Assembly: GCA_036362985.1 (NCBI GenBank)
Contig: JAYGXS010000003.1
Location: 37,075,738-37,139,737 of the forward strand
Direction: 5' to 3'
DNA: 64,000 nt
From: Ligula intestinalis
Taxonomy: Eukaryota > Platyhelminthes > Cestoda > Diphyllobothriidea > Diphyllobothriidae
Below the pieces are notes generated by a model that ran no database searches, had not been told where the DNA came from, and saw only the letters and a list, made by a program, of their open reading frames with translations. A program made the translations under genes and the position numbers. Positions within the stretch are counted from its first letter, which is position 1. Every line of letters starts with the position of its first letter. Below, in pieces: positions 1 through 13,500 of this stretch.

Positions 1-1660
1 TAGTACTGATTAGGAGATAATATCCATGAAGGAATCAAAAAGCTTAAAAATGCACTAGGCACGTTGAATGGATTTTCGAACACTTCACTACACAGTTAAA
101 GACAATTTCGGGTTTCGTTTGCAGCCCTCCTAATAGCCTATACCGGCATATTCTCGGTTAGGCAAATGCCCACACGCAGATCGGCTGAGATTTTCACATG
201 ATGGAATGCTGTCAATCTAAATCAGGACTGTGATTAGTCTACGAGTGTCAATGGATGAGTCACCAAAATAGGACGGCGCCAGTGCAGCGTAAGCGTAGGT
301 GAAATCGATTAGACGCGCATCCAGCTGTCAGCACGGGCAAAGGGTGTGCGCAGGGATTTCAGCCAAAAGTGTAACCGCAATTTCCAGACATGGGCGAACC
401 CAGACTGTCTGCTTGGCCAAATCTGAAGGTCAATGGGCTTAGCCTCATAAAGTACGACTTTGGACGAATAGGCAATATTAGTTTTGGTGGTTCGAGTGCC
501 TAACGTGTTTTACCTTCGCTGCCATTGTTATTTACTCCAATTTACTCTTTGTATGTGTAATTGTGTGCAATTGTTTGCATTTTTCCAAGAGAAGCAAAGA
601 GATCTTTTAGAAGGCATGTCGCGCGACAAGTTAAAAAAAGACATCAAGAAATGGAGAATACAAGGGCGAATTATGACTTAGTTTCGTCCTATTCATCTGT
701 TTCAACGTCCGAATCAGGATCAGATAGCTTCAGCGATTAAAATGCGCAGGGATCCCGTGTAGTAACACTGTGTTCACCTTGATTTTAGTCAGGAAAGTCC
801 TTCATTGGCAGCCGGAGTACCGGATTAACTCTATGGTTGCCAACCTCCCACTAATCTACGCATTTCACACAACGCAAAGGTAATGATAGAGAACTGAACG
901 AAGAGATTTTCCATCGTAGAGCCATAAAACGATCACGGTCTAACCACCACCACCACGGCCACCGCCAACCTCACCGAAAACGACAACCCTCTGACGGTGC
1001 AAGCATACAGGAAAAAACACTCGGTAGGTTGACATTTGATACCTAACTTCCGCAGATATCGTACAACGCATGGAGAGGCGAGTTATAGCTATCGAAGAAA
1101 CTTTCAGGAAAATATTGAATATGACGACGAATACACCGAACGACACTACGGGTATCAGAACAGACGACGGGCTCCCATTTCCTATCAGGTCAATGACGGA
1201 CTTTGATCAGTTTGGCACTTCTATGGAAGAAAAACATGTCAATCGACAGACTGTAATCGTGAATTTTCTGAAAGATTACTTCTGCAGATTCGATACCTGT
1301 ATCAATTTGGCGGCGCAAACACCATAAAAATCCTTCGGGGAATGATACGCTGTTTTTTCATGGCTGAAGAATTCTTACTCTAGTTCAAACTTGACGGTGG
1401 CAACGAGAAAAGGGGTTTCCGTGCAACGCGCACCTACAATGTGATCGAAGGTAAGCCTCTAAATTCCACCTAACCGACAGATACTCCCAGAAGTTTTCCG
1501 TCTATGGAACATCATTAGAGACCACAAGGTGGCGGGATTCGTTGGTGCGTTGCGAACTACCTTCAAAGTTGCCAGTAACGTCCTCACAAATCGGCAAAGG
1601 CGAGAGAAAAGGCCCTGAATCTATTCTTGCTAATATATTAATAAAAAAATACCGGTTTCT
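1..1660. other. No recognised gene
   Basis: Only short frames; a small ACCACC/GCC-rich patch at 941-967. Nothing homologous seen on either strand. Confidence 0.6.
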
Positions 1661-1683
1661 GTTACTGTTTCCTGTTCATGTCT

Positions 1684-1722
1684 CTGATGATACATCCGCG
1701 ACGGATGTCGGAACGTCAGACA
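1684..1722 (+). ncRNA. Hammerhead-ribozyme-like motif, copy A
   Basis: CTGATGA at 1684-1690 followed by a perfect 7-bp hairpin ACATCCG-CGA-CGGATGT (stem II) and GGAACGTCAGAC where a hammerhead has GAAAC. One core base appears changed (GAAA to GGAA). Stems I and III are not convincingly paired. Downstream sequence (TTCCAGCGATCGAGTCATCT) is shared with copies B and C. Likely a decayed ribozyme of a Penelope-like or retrozyme repeat, in which such motifs are known. Confidence 0.6.
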
Positions 1723-2279
1723 AATAAACGTATTGTTCCAGCGATCGAGTCATCTTCTTCTCAATTACTTCCTGGGACTTGCATGTTCGCTTGTATTGGC
1801 AATCAAAACTACGTTTATCTAGCTGCCATACTCTTACACGGTTACCCGTTAGCCTAGCTGCTGGCTAACTGGCGCGTCTATAGGTGGTGGATAGTGGAAC
1901 GGCCTTAAGCGAAGGTTAGTTGCGGAATAAGCAGGCTCATGGGTTTAACTAATAAACACAACAATTGCCCTATAAAATGCCGCAAGTCTCAATGAGGTTA
2001 CTGTGACATGGTGACCGTGGATCGCCGTTAAATAGGTTTGTTTGCTACTGCTGCCTTCTCGAACTGCATCCCTGACCTAGTGGAGACACCCCTAAGGATT
2101 CACGGCCATCAACTTTAAATACCTCGAAGCGAGGCAGCTACCGAATGGGCAGAGTAAGTACGATATTGCTTCCCGAATCGATGTTGCTCGCCGGATTTTC
2201 CCAATCCTCTGAAGAAAGCGCTTAAAGATCCGACGCGAAACATCCGTCGCCATGAAGATCCGCGCGTAATACGCATTAT

Positions 2280-2705
2280 TCGAGTCAGTCCTCGTCTACA
2301 GATGTATATTCTGGGCTTTGCGCGTTGAAGATGAGCGAAGACCACCGCTACCTGAGGACCATCCTTCGTCTCAAATGACACGGTCTGCACTCGCTGTGAT
2401 AGTATCGCGAGAATATCTCAGGCGATCCAAGAAAGACGACTAAGGTGGTTTGGGCACGTTCTCCGTTGTCTGCATCACGAGCTTTGGTACGCTGCTCTCG
2501 ATCCTAAACCGCAGCCCACCTAAAGGCAACTCAGGTCTTGACTCGACAAGGTTTGTCAAGACACGGAGGCGGTTTTTGGACTTCCAGTTTACGATCTCCG
2601 TCTCTGAAGAAGAGAATGGGTAGAACTTCCCAGATCCACTGCCGCTAATCGTCACGCGTGGAAAGGTACCATCCGTTAACTCATTAGGGCCGACTAGCTC
2701 AGACA
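2280..2705 (+). pseudogene. C-terminal remnant of an RTE-like non-LTR reverse transcriptase
   Basis: Translated with frame changes, the segment gives WALRVEDERR, then DHRYLRTILR, then SNDTVCTRCDSIARISQAIQ and RRLRWFGHVLRCLHHEL. The last part, QDTEAVFGLPVYDL followed by RREWVELPRSTAANRHAWKG, is the typical tail of flatworm RTE-type polymerases after the catalytic core. From 2395 on it stays in one frame but carries five stops; upstream there is a small deletion and a shift. The catalytic part is missing. It is a dead fragment with no sign of an intact element nearby. Confidence 0.85.
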
Positions 2706-2709
2706 TTAT

Positions 2710-5700
2710 CACAACCGTATTAAGTATAGGGCAGACTGCGTGCAAGGGGAATGAGGAGTGTAATTTACGTAAGATGGTGGATGCGTTTAAAAAGAGCTGA
2801 CGAGGATTTTTTCGAACGTCAATAAACCACGATGATGTAGGTACAAACATGCTGGCAGAAAGCTGGCATAAGCATTTCTACACACATGCTGACACTTATT
2901 ACGTTTTTTTTCAAGCTAGAATGGGTCCATACTCAGCACGTGCTTATTTCCGTCATCCATGCGGAAATACGCGTGCTTCCGCATCGACGATTGCTTCCTC
3001 TTCATTGAAATCAATAGACACTGGGACATCAACAACATCGAAATCATACTTAAAATACTGCGTCCGATGGTAACTTTTCCTCATATTTGGCGATAATGGC
3101 TTCTGTGTACCTCTCAGCTTTAATCCGTCACTGTCCACGAATACCACAAACTAACAATCACATAGCTACTTATTCGTTGACATTGAAGGGAGACAGTGAT
3201 TGAGTAGATTGTTTTTAAATCTCCTCGTTTCTCATTTTCCTGTTGGGTTGTAGTGCACTGTGTCTTACTACAGTTCGCGTCTACAGAGGACCAGAAAGTG
3301 CCCATTCACTCTTTCAGACGTTCCCGCCGGTGAAATTCCAACGTTCACATTATCATCCGTAGATATCACAATTAACTACATTTCAACTCTTTCAGGACTG
3401 ATACTTCAGTGACTTCAGTACTACAAAACCGGAAGAACTGTCACCTCCGTATACATATAAGCACTTACAGGATGACTTGCTTCCTAGACAACAACAACAA
3501 CAACGGAGAAAAATGGCGAGGGCATCATCAGCGTACGCACCGACACGAAAAAAAACTGCTTAAGTGAATGACGTAGCGCCTAATCCGAAATGCCAGAATG
3601 AAATGAAAAGTGAAACAGCTGCCTTAGGAAAGGACTATCAGCAACAGCAGGACCAACGACTGGGTTTCTGTAGTCGATTCGGGCCCTAGCCAGCTGCCCC
3701 CTGCCCGTCTTTCCCCAGCTGCTTGTTGTGGGGACTCGAACAGCCTAATATATGACGTACGACAGCAGGTAGTGAACAGCTTTTAAAACATGACATTTAC
3801 AACCAGATTGCCTATTTGGCCACCATTGGCGGGGACACTGTCAACAATTTTACTGACAAGCTGTTCAGCACCCTCTTCAGCAAACAAATAACGCAACAAG
3901 TAACATCTTACGATCATCATCTGGAGAAAAGAGCTTTCATCGGCTCTGGTCTTTGTGATATTATTGTTGTTAAGCCATGCCCCCTTCGATTGTGATATTC
4001 AAGACAAACGTCTTCGAAAAGTGGAGCATCGACCACAAATTGGACAAATAACAGTTAGAGAAGGCTTTGAAAAATGCTTTCAGAAGGGCCTAAGACAGTT
4101 TTATAAAAAAAGAACCTGAGGTCACCGCCATGCATGATCTGCAACAGCGAGCCCACCAAACATCTTCAGTTAGACGACGTAACTTACATTCGGCTACCAT
4201 TACAAGTAATGTACACATGCACTAGATTCAAATACGTAAGCCGTGCGGTGCACAAGTCGACTTTGTGAATTATTAACTCCCTGTTTGATTAAAGATGTAC
4301 AGCCACGTCAGGTAAACAAGCCCTAGGGCAACCGAATCCTTCAACGCAACCGCTCTACGGGTCGATTTGACATTCTGTACACTAACCTCATGTACAGAAA
4401 CAAAAAAAAACAATCTTTGTATCTGTGACAAACGATATTTTAATCGCTTTTCATATTCATAATACATTACAAATTCTAAAAGCAGTCTCCTAAAAGTGAC
4501 TGTACTACTGCGTTTTGTAAATAGCGTTTTTTTTCAGGAAGTAAGATACTCCGCAAAGCACCCGCTATCTACTTGAAAGTGATATTCGGATTTTCGGATC
4601 CCATTTGAGCTCGACAAATTTAACCAACGCCGGATTCGTTTCGAGTTCAATTTTTCGGACGCATGGATTTGATTCAAGTAAGCAATTTTATTAGGGTAAT
4701 GCTGTAATAACGTTGGCAAAACTATTTTGGCATTACAGTGGCAAAGAATTCGGCACAATATTAGCAGAAAAATGTCGGCCTAATTTTGGCATTGAGAAAG
4801 TCACTATCTGCCGACATTAGGCCAGACTGTGGACATGGATATATCCAGAATTATGCCCACAGTACGTTAGCATATTGCCTAGACGGGGGAACGAAAGCTC
4901 AAAATAATAAAAGAACACGGGAAGAGTTTATATAAACTCTGGGTGAAATAGAAATAAAATAGATGTCAAGTTATTAGCAATGCCAAAACCATTAGCCTGC
5001 ATGCGGTGTAGTTTACCCGCAAAATACTGCTAAGACAAAAGGACAATTAAATTGAATAAAAAGGCTTACCTGTTATTATAAGAACGACGAGCACGGGAGT
5101 CATCTCGACACTCGCGCCCAAATGGGCCAATCGACCTTTTTCAAAACTTCTCACTAACAATTCTGTTTCTAAGTTGAATAGTAAAAGTAGGCAATTATTT
5201 CGAGACGTTTTTCCTCAGTTTAACGTGTTATTTTTAGTATTATTCATTGTATATTACTTATTTACTTTATTTTTATTGTTTAATTGGTTATTTTATTGTT
5301 AAGTGATGTGCACTTATAGTTTGTAGTTTGTATTTTGAATTATTTTATTGTTCTTGTTATTATCGTTGTACACTTTTTCCTAATGTTATAAAAATAGCAT
5401 AAGGTAATGGTAGTAATATGGTTTTCTAATGTAGAAAGTAATAAAAAATCTTAAAGGAATGTTCGACTCGCAAACTTAAATCCCACCCGTTAGGCTAGGT
5501 TGTTCAAGCATCAAAGTTGTTCCGGTTGCCCATTCCTGTTATTTTAAAATAATCGGGTACCGTTGTGTAAGTTTTCAATGCAAAACACTATAATCCAACG
5601 TCTTAATAAGGTCTGGTACCCAAATGTCGTAAGTGAAATTACTGACCTCGATTCAAATGAACCTAAACTCTTCTTATATCGATTCCATAATATTTATTGC

Positions 5701-7270
5701 AGCAACATTCACAGATGCAAATTCTGAACCATGAAGTTAAGTGCTCTGCAGAAATCCATTGCAATACAGCACCTCTCAGGGATAATTGCGCGCTTACGAA
5801 TGGCAGTCAGATCTTCAGCCAAACATCAGTAAACTGTGTGATCGCAGCCAACATGTCGTCACACACGACGCTGCGAAGACTCCCTTATTAATATTTGGGT
5901 TGACAATCTCACAGAGCCGGACGTGCGTTAGCGTCTGACTGCCAACTTTCTGAAACCTGTTTTATATTGTATTTGCAGAAAATGCAGTACCCTGCGAACT
6001 TGTATTCAAGAGTTTCTTTTAATTCGAGGGCGAGTTTGATGATCATATTAATTACAGTACTCCAACCCTGACAGTAGAAGATGTCGTAAGTCATTTACTG
6101 TTATGAATAATTTTCAAGATATTAATCAATAATCAGCATAAGGGTGAACTCTTTAAAGGTTTCTTCTGCAGCAGGTGATGAAAATGGGTGACAGATTAAA
6201 TGTGTAATAAAATGACTGCTAGATACGCATGAATACTTGCGAGTTGAAATTTCAGTAACCAGAATGAGGTGCTGAGTATGGTTGATAGCAAATGAAGCGA
6301 GAGCCATTAAGCTCAGGCACATCATCATAATTTCCAATAATTTGACTGAAGGGGATCTGGAAACATAAATATTCGCGCAGATGAGACGCATAGAAATATA
6401 ATTTGGAGATGGTTTTCTTGCTCAGTTTACGGGGCTCTAAATGTTCTCATCAGTGTTGAGAGTGAGAGACGTTGTGGTCTTCGGCACTGTCGTCGCGAGG
6501 GTTGTGGCTGAGATGATGGAGTTGGTGTTCTAAGTTTTTAGTGGGGCATTTTGGATCTGCTCACCTGTTTTGTTGGATTTGGTCACAGTCGTGAAAGACA
6601 TAGAGGTTGTTGTATGGAGTGACGATGGGTTCGTTTGCGGAAGCCACCGACAGAGTTGTTCGATTGTTGTGTAATTGATTTGGAGGATTCCAATGGAGCA
6701 AGTCCTTGTGAGTTACTTTGATAATAATATTCCAGTTGGTTTCTTATGTTGCGGCTCCATTCATCACGGCTGTTCTTCAGGCTAGCAAACCGTGGATAAG
6801 ATTCTACAAGACCTTCGGGACTTTTGTAACTTTTAAAGGAACTTGTCAGCATCATACAGTAAATTTCTTTCTGTTCTGTGTTTTCACGAGCACACATGGT
6901 GAAGCTGCCGTATAAAAGTCATCTGGATAAGTGCCCCTCGTCCATCCTTGGGACGTGGCCATGGTCGTATTTGAATTTGCCTGAAAGTGGCTTTGCTTCT
7001 GGGGCTTCCAATTTACCCAACGATTTCAGTGTTGGTAGCGCTGCCTCGTCAACTTTACTGAAGTAATCTGGGTAGATAGCTGTGGGACAAGTGTTTATGT
7101 TGCGTGTTTGTGTATCGATGGACTATATAAAACGAGATCAAATTACAACCGAATCAGAATTGCCCAGCTCTCAAGGTCAACTCGGTTGATGGATATAAAA
7201 CGAAGTGCCCATTCGGGTGTGCATTAATACACATACATCGTTGGGTAAATTTGTTCGTAGATTTTGTAAA
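2710..7270. other. No recognised gene
   Basis: AT-rich, short frames only; CAACAA units near 3491 and T-rich tracts 5170-5450. No homologous peptide seen. Confidence 0.6.
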
Positions 7271-7277
7271 ATAATCC

Positions 7278-8258
7278 TTGTGTATGCAACAGTCAAACAG
7301 TGACAAACAGTTAGCCAAGGTTGAGGTTGAGAGTGGTGTTCCCCAAGGCTCCGTTCTCGGCCCTATCTTGTTTGTTATCTACATCAACGACTGTGGCCGC
7401 GAACTGGATTGCGGCATCGCCATGTTTGCCAATGATATAAAACTTTGGAGCGTAATTCGAACTGCGGCTGACGAAGTGCACTTACAGGAAAATTTAAATA
7501 GACTTCAAAAATGGTCGGCGGACTGGCTCTTACCGTTCAATGAGAGCAAGTGCACTACCATTCGAGTTGGCAAATCCGGTTCTTCAAACGGCAAGGCTTA
7601 CCGACTGAATGACATACCATTGAAGGAAGTGAATGCCCAGAAAGGCTTGGGAGTCTGGATCACGCCCTCACTTAAACCCTCCCTGCATTGCACAAAGGTA
7701 GCCAAGTCCGCGATGTCGATCCTATACCTCGTCAGACGAGCTTTTTCTACCTTCAATGAGGAGTGCTTCACAAAAGTCTTCGGAGCCTTCGTACGACCGC
7801 ACCTAGAATCCGCTATCCAAGCTTGGAGACCCTTGGCCACTAAAGACATCAGCATCCTGGAAAAGGTACAACGGCGCGCTACCAAACTTTTTATGGGGCA
7901 GGGCTCGCAGCCTTATGAAACACGGCTGTCAAATCTCAACCTCTTCTCATTGCGCTACAGGCAGCTTCGGGGGGACCTGATACTAGCATTCCGCGTATTA
8001 CGTCTTCAAGACTGCTGTCTTATAACAGGGGATTTTTTCGAATTAGCAACGACCACGAATCTGAGGGGTCATCCCCTCAAATTAAAGGTGACAGGGACCA
8101 GGCTGGACGCTCGGAAACACTTCTTTTCAAAAAGGGTGGTTGGAGCGTGGAATGCGCTTCCTCAGGACGTTGTTATGTCGGAATCGCTAGAGGGTTTTAA
8201 GCGAAAACTGGATCGATATAGCAGTGCACGATGGATCGTAACATACAATTTGCAATAA
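7278..8258 (+). pseudogene. 5'-truncated non-LTR (CR1/jockey-like) reverse transcriptase, open frame of 326 codons
   Basis: Shows RT motifs in order: GVPQGSVLGPILFVIYIND (thumb-side motif B), then MFANDIKLWSVI, where functional relatives read FADD, then LNRLQKWSADWLLPFNESKC and the thumb LEKVQRRATKLFMGQGS with LRYRQLRGDLILAFRVL. The fingers and endonuclease parts are absent: upstream of about 7270 I see no homologous frame. The catalytic Asp pair reads Asn-Asp, so even the remaining domain should be inactive. The frame nevertheless has no stop until the normal C-terminus (GFKRKLDRYSS), suggesting a fairly recent truncated copy. The sequence after it looks like its 3' UTR. Confidence 0.93.
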
Positions 8259-8885
8259 TAATAATACTACTTCCAAATTTTCAGTAGCAGTAGTTTTATG
8301 TCCATTCACGTTTGCTATTTATAACGCCCTCCCACGCATAGCCTCATGCGAAGGTCTCCACGGTCTACCCTACTTGGCTATCTGCGTACCGTGATTACCC
8401 GCTGGCGATCTTATCAGCCAGACCTGACGGCCTAAACATTCGCCCTTGGTTTGACCCAAAGCGGACTGTCGACGATCCGGACGGATGCCTCTCTTTTTTC
8501 AGTTCCGTTGGCGGACCCTGCAATCAGCAAGGAAGAATCAGGACATGGCGTCCACACGGTGATGATCCTGGGAACCTTTGCAATGCCCCCCCCCCCCAGT
8601 TGGAACCCCCTTTTTTCTCCATAATCCCAGGCATTACCCCCACAAGGGCGACAGTTTTTCTCCTAAAAATCCCTGAGGAGTTTTTTCACTGTCTGCTCCT
8701 ATTTTCATCTTATGACACAGGACATCTGGCCTCGCCAACAGTCTTAGCAACAAATTTTTGCTACCACTGCACATATGTACAAATAGGGCACTCAAAGGAA
8801 TTTTTCCTACATACCCTCAATATACTGATACTGATACTGAACTTAGACGATATTCACAGTGGTCTCCAGCGCATGCTAGCATAAG
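8259..8885 (+). mobile_element. Probable 3' UTR and tail of the non-LTR element
   Basis: Follows the RT stop. Contains a run of C at 8587-8598 and a pair of motifs, CAGTTTTTCTCC near 8650 and GAGGAGTTTTTTCACT near 8682. The same pair recurs in the same order at 13795-13850 and 15455-15545. Near the end are short ACTGAT tandem units (8823-8840), resembling the terminal microsatellites of some non-LTR elements. The exact 3' end and target-site duplication were not identified. Confidence 0.5.
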
Positions 8886-9408
8886 GACGATATCTTGCAT
8901 GTGGATTATAATATATTTAGAGTAGACTTTCACTACGTCTAGCGTATACTCCCTTTTTCCCAGATAGGCCCGGGTTCATGACCAAATAAAAAATACCGGA
9001 AGCGGCAGTAGGGTCGAAACCGCTCGGTAGTTTGCCGAAAGACGGTGGCCATAGCAGCCTGACACTATATATATCAGTCACTTAATTCAAATAAGTACAA
9101 GGTGGACTGACTGACATATTTCGTTAGATAACAACCTTCCAAACCACTGTTTTTAACACCTCGTGTCAACTTCAAGTGCGACAACGTGTTTACAATGAGA
9201 AAAATGTGCTACGTCGTCGATTTAACTACTTATTCCTATTAACAGGCCTCAAAACACTATCCTAACCGAGTAATGGGCATAGTTTCCAACATATCAGCGC
9301 ATGAACCAGACTATCTTACCACTAGATATGATTACGGATTCCCGATGGAATCCAAATGTCAGGAAAAAAACTCTTGTTCCAGTGGTCGCTTCTTCTTCTC
9401 CTTCTACT

Positions 9409-9444
9409 TTTTCTTCTTCTTCTTCTTCTTCTTCTTCTTCTTCT
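9409..9444 (+). repeat. TTC trinucleotide microsatellite
   Basis: About eleven pure TTC units within a longer pyrimidine tract starting near 9388. Confidence 0.95.
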
Positions 9445-9814
9445 GAGTTTCAGACATAGTAGATGACCTACTCTGTGCGAGCCGCACCGAGAGTGAATGT
9501 CCGTAAAAGTGGCAGTGTGAACATTAAGAAATCTGCGGCGGCCAAAGCGGACCAAACAAAATTGCAGTACTTACTCTGTGTCAAATGCATTTTTTCCTTT
9601 TCCTGCCACATAGGGCTAGGTCAATCATGTGTAAACGGCCGATTTTTATGAATAATTGCTAATTTCTCATAGACTGGCATCAATAAGTTTGTCAAAAATT
9701 TGAACTAGTAAATGAATTAAAAATGTTGAAAGGTTGGAATAAATCAGAGGGCTGCCCAATGGCAAAAGTCTCCCAGCCAAAATGTGTGACGAGCGAACCC
9801 AACTTATATCCCTG

Positions 9815-10570
9815 GACAACCTCGCCTATTTTGGAAGCCCATTCTCATGCAAAACAAAACTCGACGACGAATTCGCGCATTAGAGGTCTTACACAAGCCA
9901 GGCCTTCGGACGACTGCATGTCTCCGTTTTGAATCGCCTCGGTCTTCATCCAGACACCAGGCTGAAGGTGTATAAAGTCCTCGCGCTGGAGACACTCCTG
10001 TGTGGAGCAAAGACCTGAACCACCTAATCCAAACAAAACATGGAGCTTAATCCTTTCCATCTCATTATTTCGGTAGAATAATAAAACCGGGGTGGCGGGA
10101 TAAGATGCCGGAAACGGCACTATTGGAACGGACCGGAATCCTCAGTTTCAACGCCATTATTGGGCAAGTGCAACTGCGATGGAGCAGCTACTGGGTGGGA
10201 ATGGACGACGAACTATTACCCAAATGTCTCTTCCATGTAGGCGTTCGCCAACGAAAGGATAAGTAAAACACTATAATGAATTCTCGGAGACATTCCTGAA
10301 GGGCTTCAACATCACCTTGGAGACTTGAAGCACCCCTCACAGGAGCGAGGAACCTGGAAAAAACGGTAAAGACTGGCGGATCGTCTTTGCTTAATTCAAA
10401 AGGATGGCTAACAAGCACCTCCGATACACAGCGCCAACACTCGACCCCGTACAACTAACACACTCTTCCAACGATCATTCCGCACGCAAATCTACCCCGT
10501 TAGACATTTCCGGACGCGTTGCAGCAACAGCCTGGCAACCTCATCTGCTACCTCCATAGACATCCCCTTT
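9815..10570 (+). pseudogene. Degenerate RTE-like reverse transcriptase C-terminus
   Basis: The frame from about 9826 gives AYFGSPFSCKTKLDDEFAH, then [40 protein letters not shown], and after shifts RHYWNGPESSVSTPLLGK. This is the common flatworm element segment YLGS...K.DDE...R..KASQAFGRL followed by TLLYGAE.W. Further down, FQRSFRTQIYPVRHFRTRC recalls the Cys/His-containing tail (CPRC.RTFRA.IGL.GHLRT.C) of the same elements. Several stops and frameshifts make it clearly non-functional. Confidence 0.85.
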
Positions 10571-10574
10571 CGCC

Positions 10575-13500
10575 ACCCCTGCCTCAACTTTCATGCCATC
10601 CACAGTGACGACGACCCCCATCACTGGTGAGTACATTTCTGACGCGAAAAATATGACGACAACCACCATCATCAGAGTCACGCCAGCTCCCCCTTACACA
10701 ATCGATTAGATCACTTTAGGCGCTCCATTAACTACCACAATGAAGACTCGATCCCAGCCTGTAATAACTGCCATTAAACATGCGCATGATTGGTTTCTTG
10801 CAAATCGATCGCACCCGCTTAAAGTGTGCATATTGTGCATGCATAGAAGTCATAGAATGGGCCTACTCGGGTACATGCGGGGTTATGAAGGCCTGTCATA
10901 GATCACCGCTGGCCACGCCAAATCGCTATATCCCTCTCAATCAGCATATATACTACTTATGGCCATGCCCAACATAAGACACCGTAATCGGCAGCTCTCA
11001 CGTATTCAGGAGGCGTGCTGGTCGGCTCCTCCATATGGCTCCATTGCTATGTGTGTTACTCAAGCCTGAGAATATCATGGTGCGCTATAAACTGTGACTT
11101 TGAAGGGTTTTTTCTGACTGGATAACTCGGACCCCAGTGTTTTTGTGTGGAGTGACTGGCTGGTGGACTAAGATTCAGACTGCACTGGCCACTATAGCAA
11201 TTCCGCTCAGAGGGATCCAAGTCGGTGTATTGGCATGCTTATGTGCTTTTCCAGACGCGTCAGCCATATGCGCCCTCTAAAACCTTTGGGCTTCTTAGCC
11301 TGTTGCGGAGGCAGAGAGTTTGATAGGGGCAGTCCTATGAACGAAATGACGAGTTGCACGAGTTGCCGACCCTGAGGCATCCTGTTGTACGACACACGGC
11401 AGACTTCGCCGAAATCGATGCTCAAACTGTCAGATAAATGCACGAGTTGTTGTCCATACACTCAGCAACGAATAAAGTTTTAGGCAAGAAAGCCATCAAG
11501 CTGGTGTATGGGTACTTGTGAACCATGGGCGATACATATATGGGATAATATAGACAAACCCTGTGAAGTTTAGTTCATGAAGTAAACATTTGAAAACGTC
11601 AGTTTTACTGGCAAAATTCAACCTCTTGATCTTTGGTTCAGAGGAACGTCTATTCATGCAGTTGGACAAAAGTATGATAATTGGAAGGAGTTAATTGGAG
11701 CCATGAAAATAAATAATATCTATCTATCCATGCCAAGTAAGGGTTTGCCAAGGCCAAACGCTTGTGTTAATCCGGATGTTAATTTCTTTCTTTGCAGGAC
11801 TGTTTTAGAGGTCTTTTTGCATTTGACTTATAACAATAACCTACGTTACCATTTTCAGTGACCCGACTTTCCCTTTCCCGTTAAATTTCGCCAAGATACG
11901 GTTAAATTTCCTTCAATCGGCATCAGTATCCTGAGGAACAGGAGTTTGTGTTGAGTCATTTGGTTATATTTAGTACATTAAAACAAATATAGAGTGCCAT
12001 AAAGTGGCTGTTAAATTTAATAGTTTGATCACTTCCACCACAATTAAATATTAATTTGCGCTCAATAACCAAGAATTAAACGTTTGACCACAAAAGTCGT
12101 TAAACAGTTGGGCGGAGGGGTTAGATATTTCGGGGAGCCTACCAGACAGTTTTATCTTTGTCTTAATTGTAGTCAAAGTACAACTTTAGAACATTTACGT
12201 TTAACCTCTCCTGGATTGCTATTCATTCATCTTAAACATACTGTCATCGGGGATCAGAAAGAAACCTGAAGTCATCCGGCTGCGCGTCACTAGTTCGTTA
12301 GCTAAATGCGGTGACCTTGACGGTTCATATATAGGAATTCGCCATAAATGTAGTCCTATACCACTGTGGATCAGGTTAATCAACCAGTTTAACCTTCTCT
12401 CTGAAAGGTACACATGACCGGGATCTGCCTAACTCGAACATGCTAACAAACAAGAACATCCATCGGAACACCAGAGCAACATATTCGGAGTAACATCGTG
12501 TCACAGATGTATCTAGACGTTGAAAAAAGAAATAAAGGAGAAAATACGGTACCACACCATAACATACCATCAACCTAAATGAAAAAGAATTTTTTAAATG
12601 TATTTTCATTATCTACCTCTTTATTCGGATCGTTCCAGCAGACATCTCGTTCGTTCGGAAGGGAGTTTAAATAAGTCCACGCTCTATATCATCGTCACTC
12701 AGCTCAAGCAGCATCAGGAATGATCTGTATCTACGAAAAAGCGTTGCATCATTGCAGGATGCGGCACCATAAAGAGGTGTCGAAGAGGTCGATATGTTCA
12801 AAAAGCCAAAGAGAAAAAGGTTCAATAAGGCCAACCCGTTCACGGGTTTGGATTCAAACAGAGCAACAGCCAGTGCATCCGGACATATCATATTAAGTGT
12901 ACCGCGTACATTTGCTCGCTCAGTCGAAAGCTAAGAAGTGAAAACAGGTGCCCTGTTGAGTTGTAAGCAGAATTTAGTTATGAAAGGAGTCCCAGAGTCA
13001 GTGTCAACCATTCCAAAGGAGCGAGTACAATATGACTTGGATTTTTTTTAAATTGTATGCTGAAAAGCTGCTAACTGACGGCGAATCATTTCGCACTCTC
13101 AAGGCATTTAGGCAATAGGGAAGACTCCGTCAGCACCCTGATCAAATCCTCGACCACGGCCGCTTAAAATCATTTTAGACAATGAAGCACATGCGCAGCT
13201 CTTGCTAAGCCTGCCTTCCGAAGATTTTTGAGCCGGAATACGAACTGAAAGTGCAAATAAAAATGGGGCAATTAATAATAGAACTGGAAAAACGAAGGAC
13301 AAATATCGGGGCACATATCAAAATAAGGGACGATGAAATAGTTCAAGTAAATAGAGTATTTCTTTGGCCGAAGGCATTCATTCTGACAGCGTAGGTGCTC
13401 CGTTTAAAAATCCAAAGACTTACCCCCTTAACTGTTCGTTTTAAATGCCAGATCTCTGCTTAATGAGATACCCTGCTCCAGGCTCTGGTATCGGGACTAT

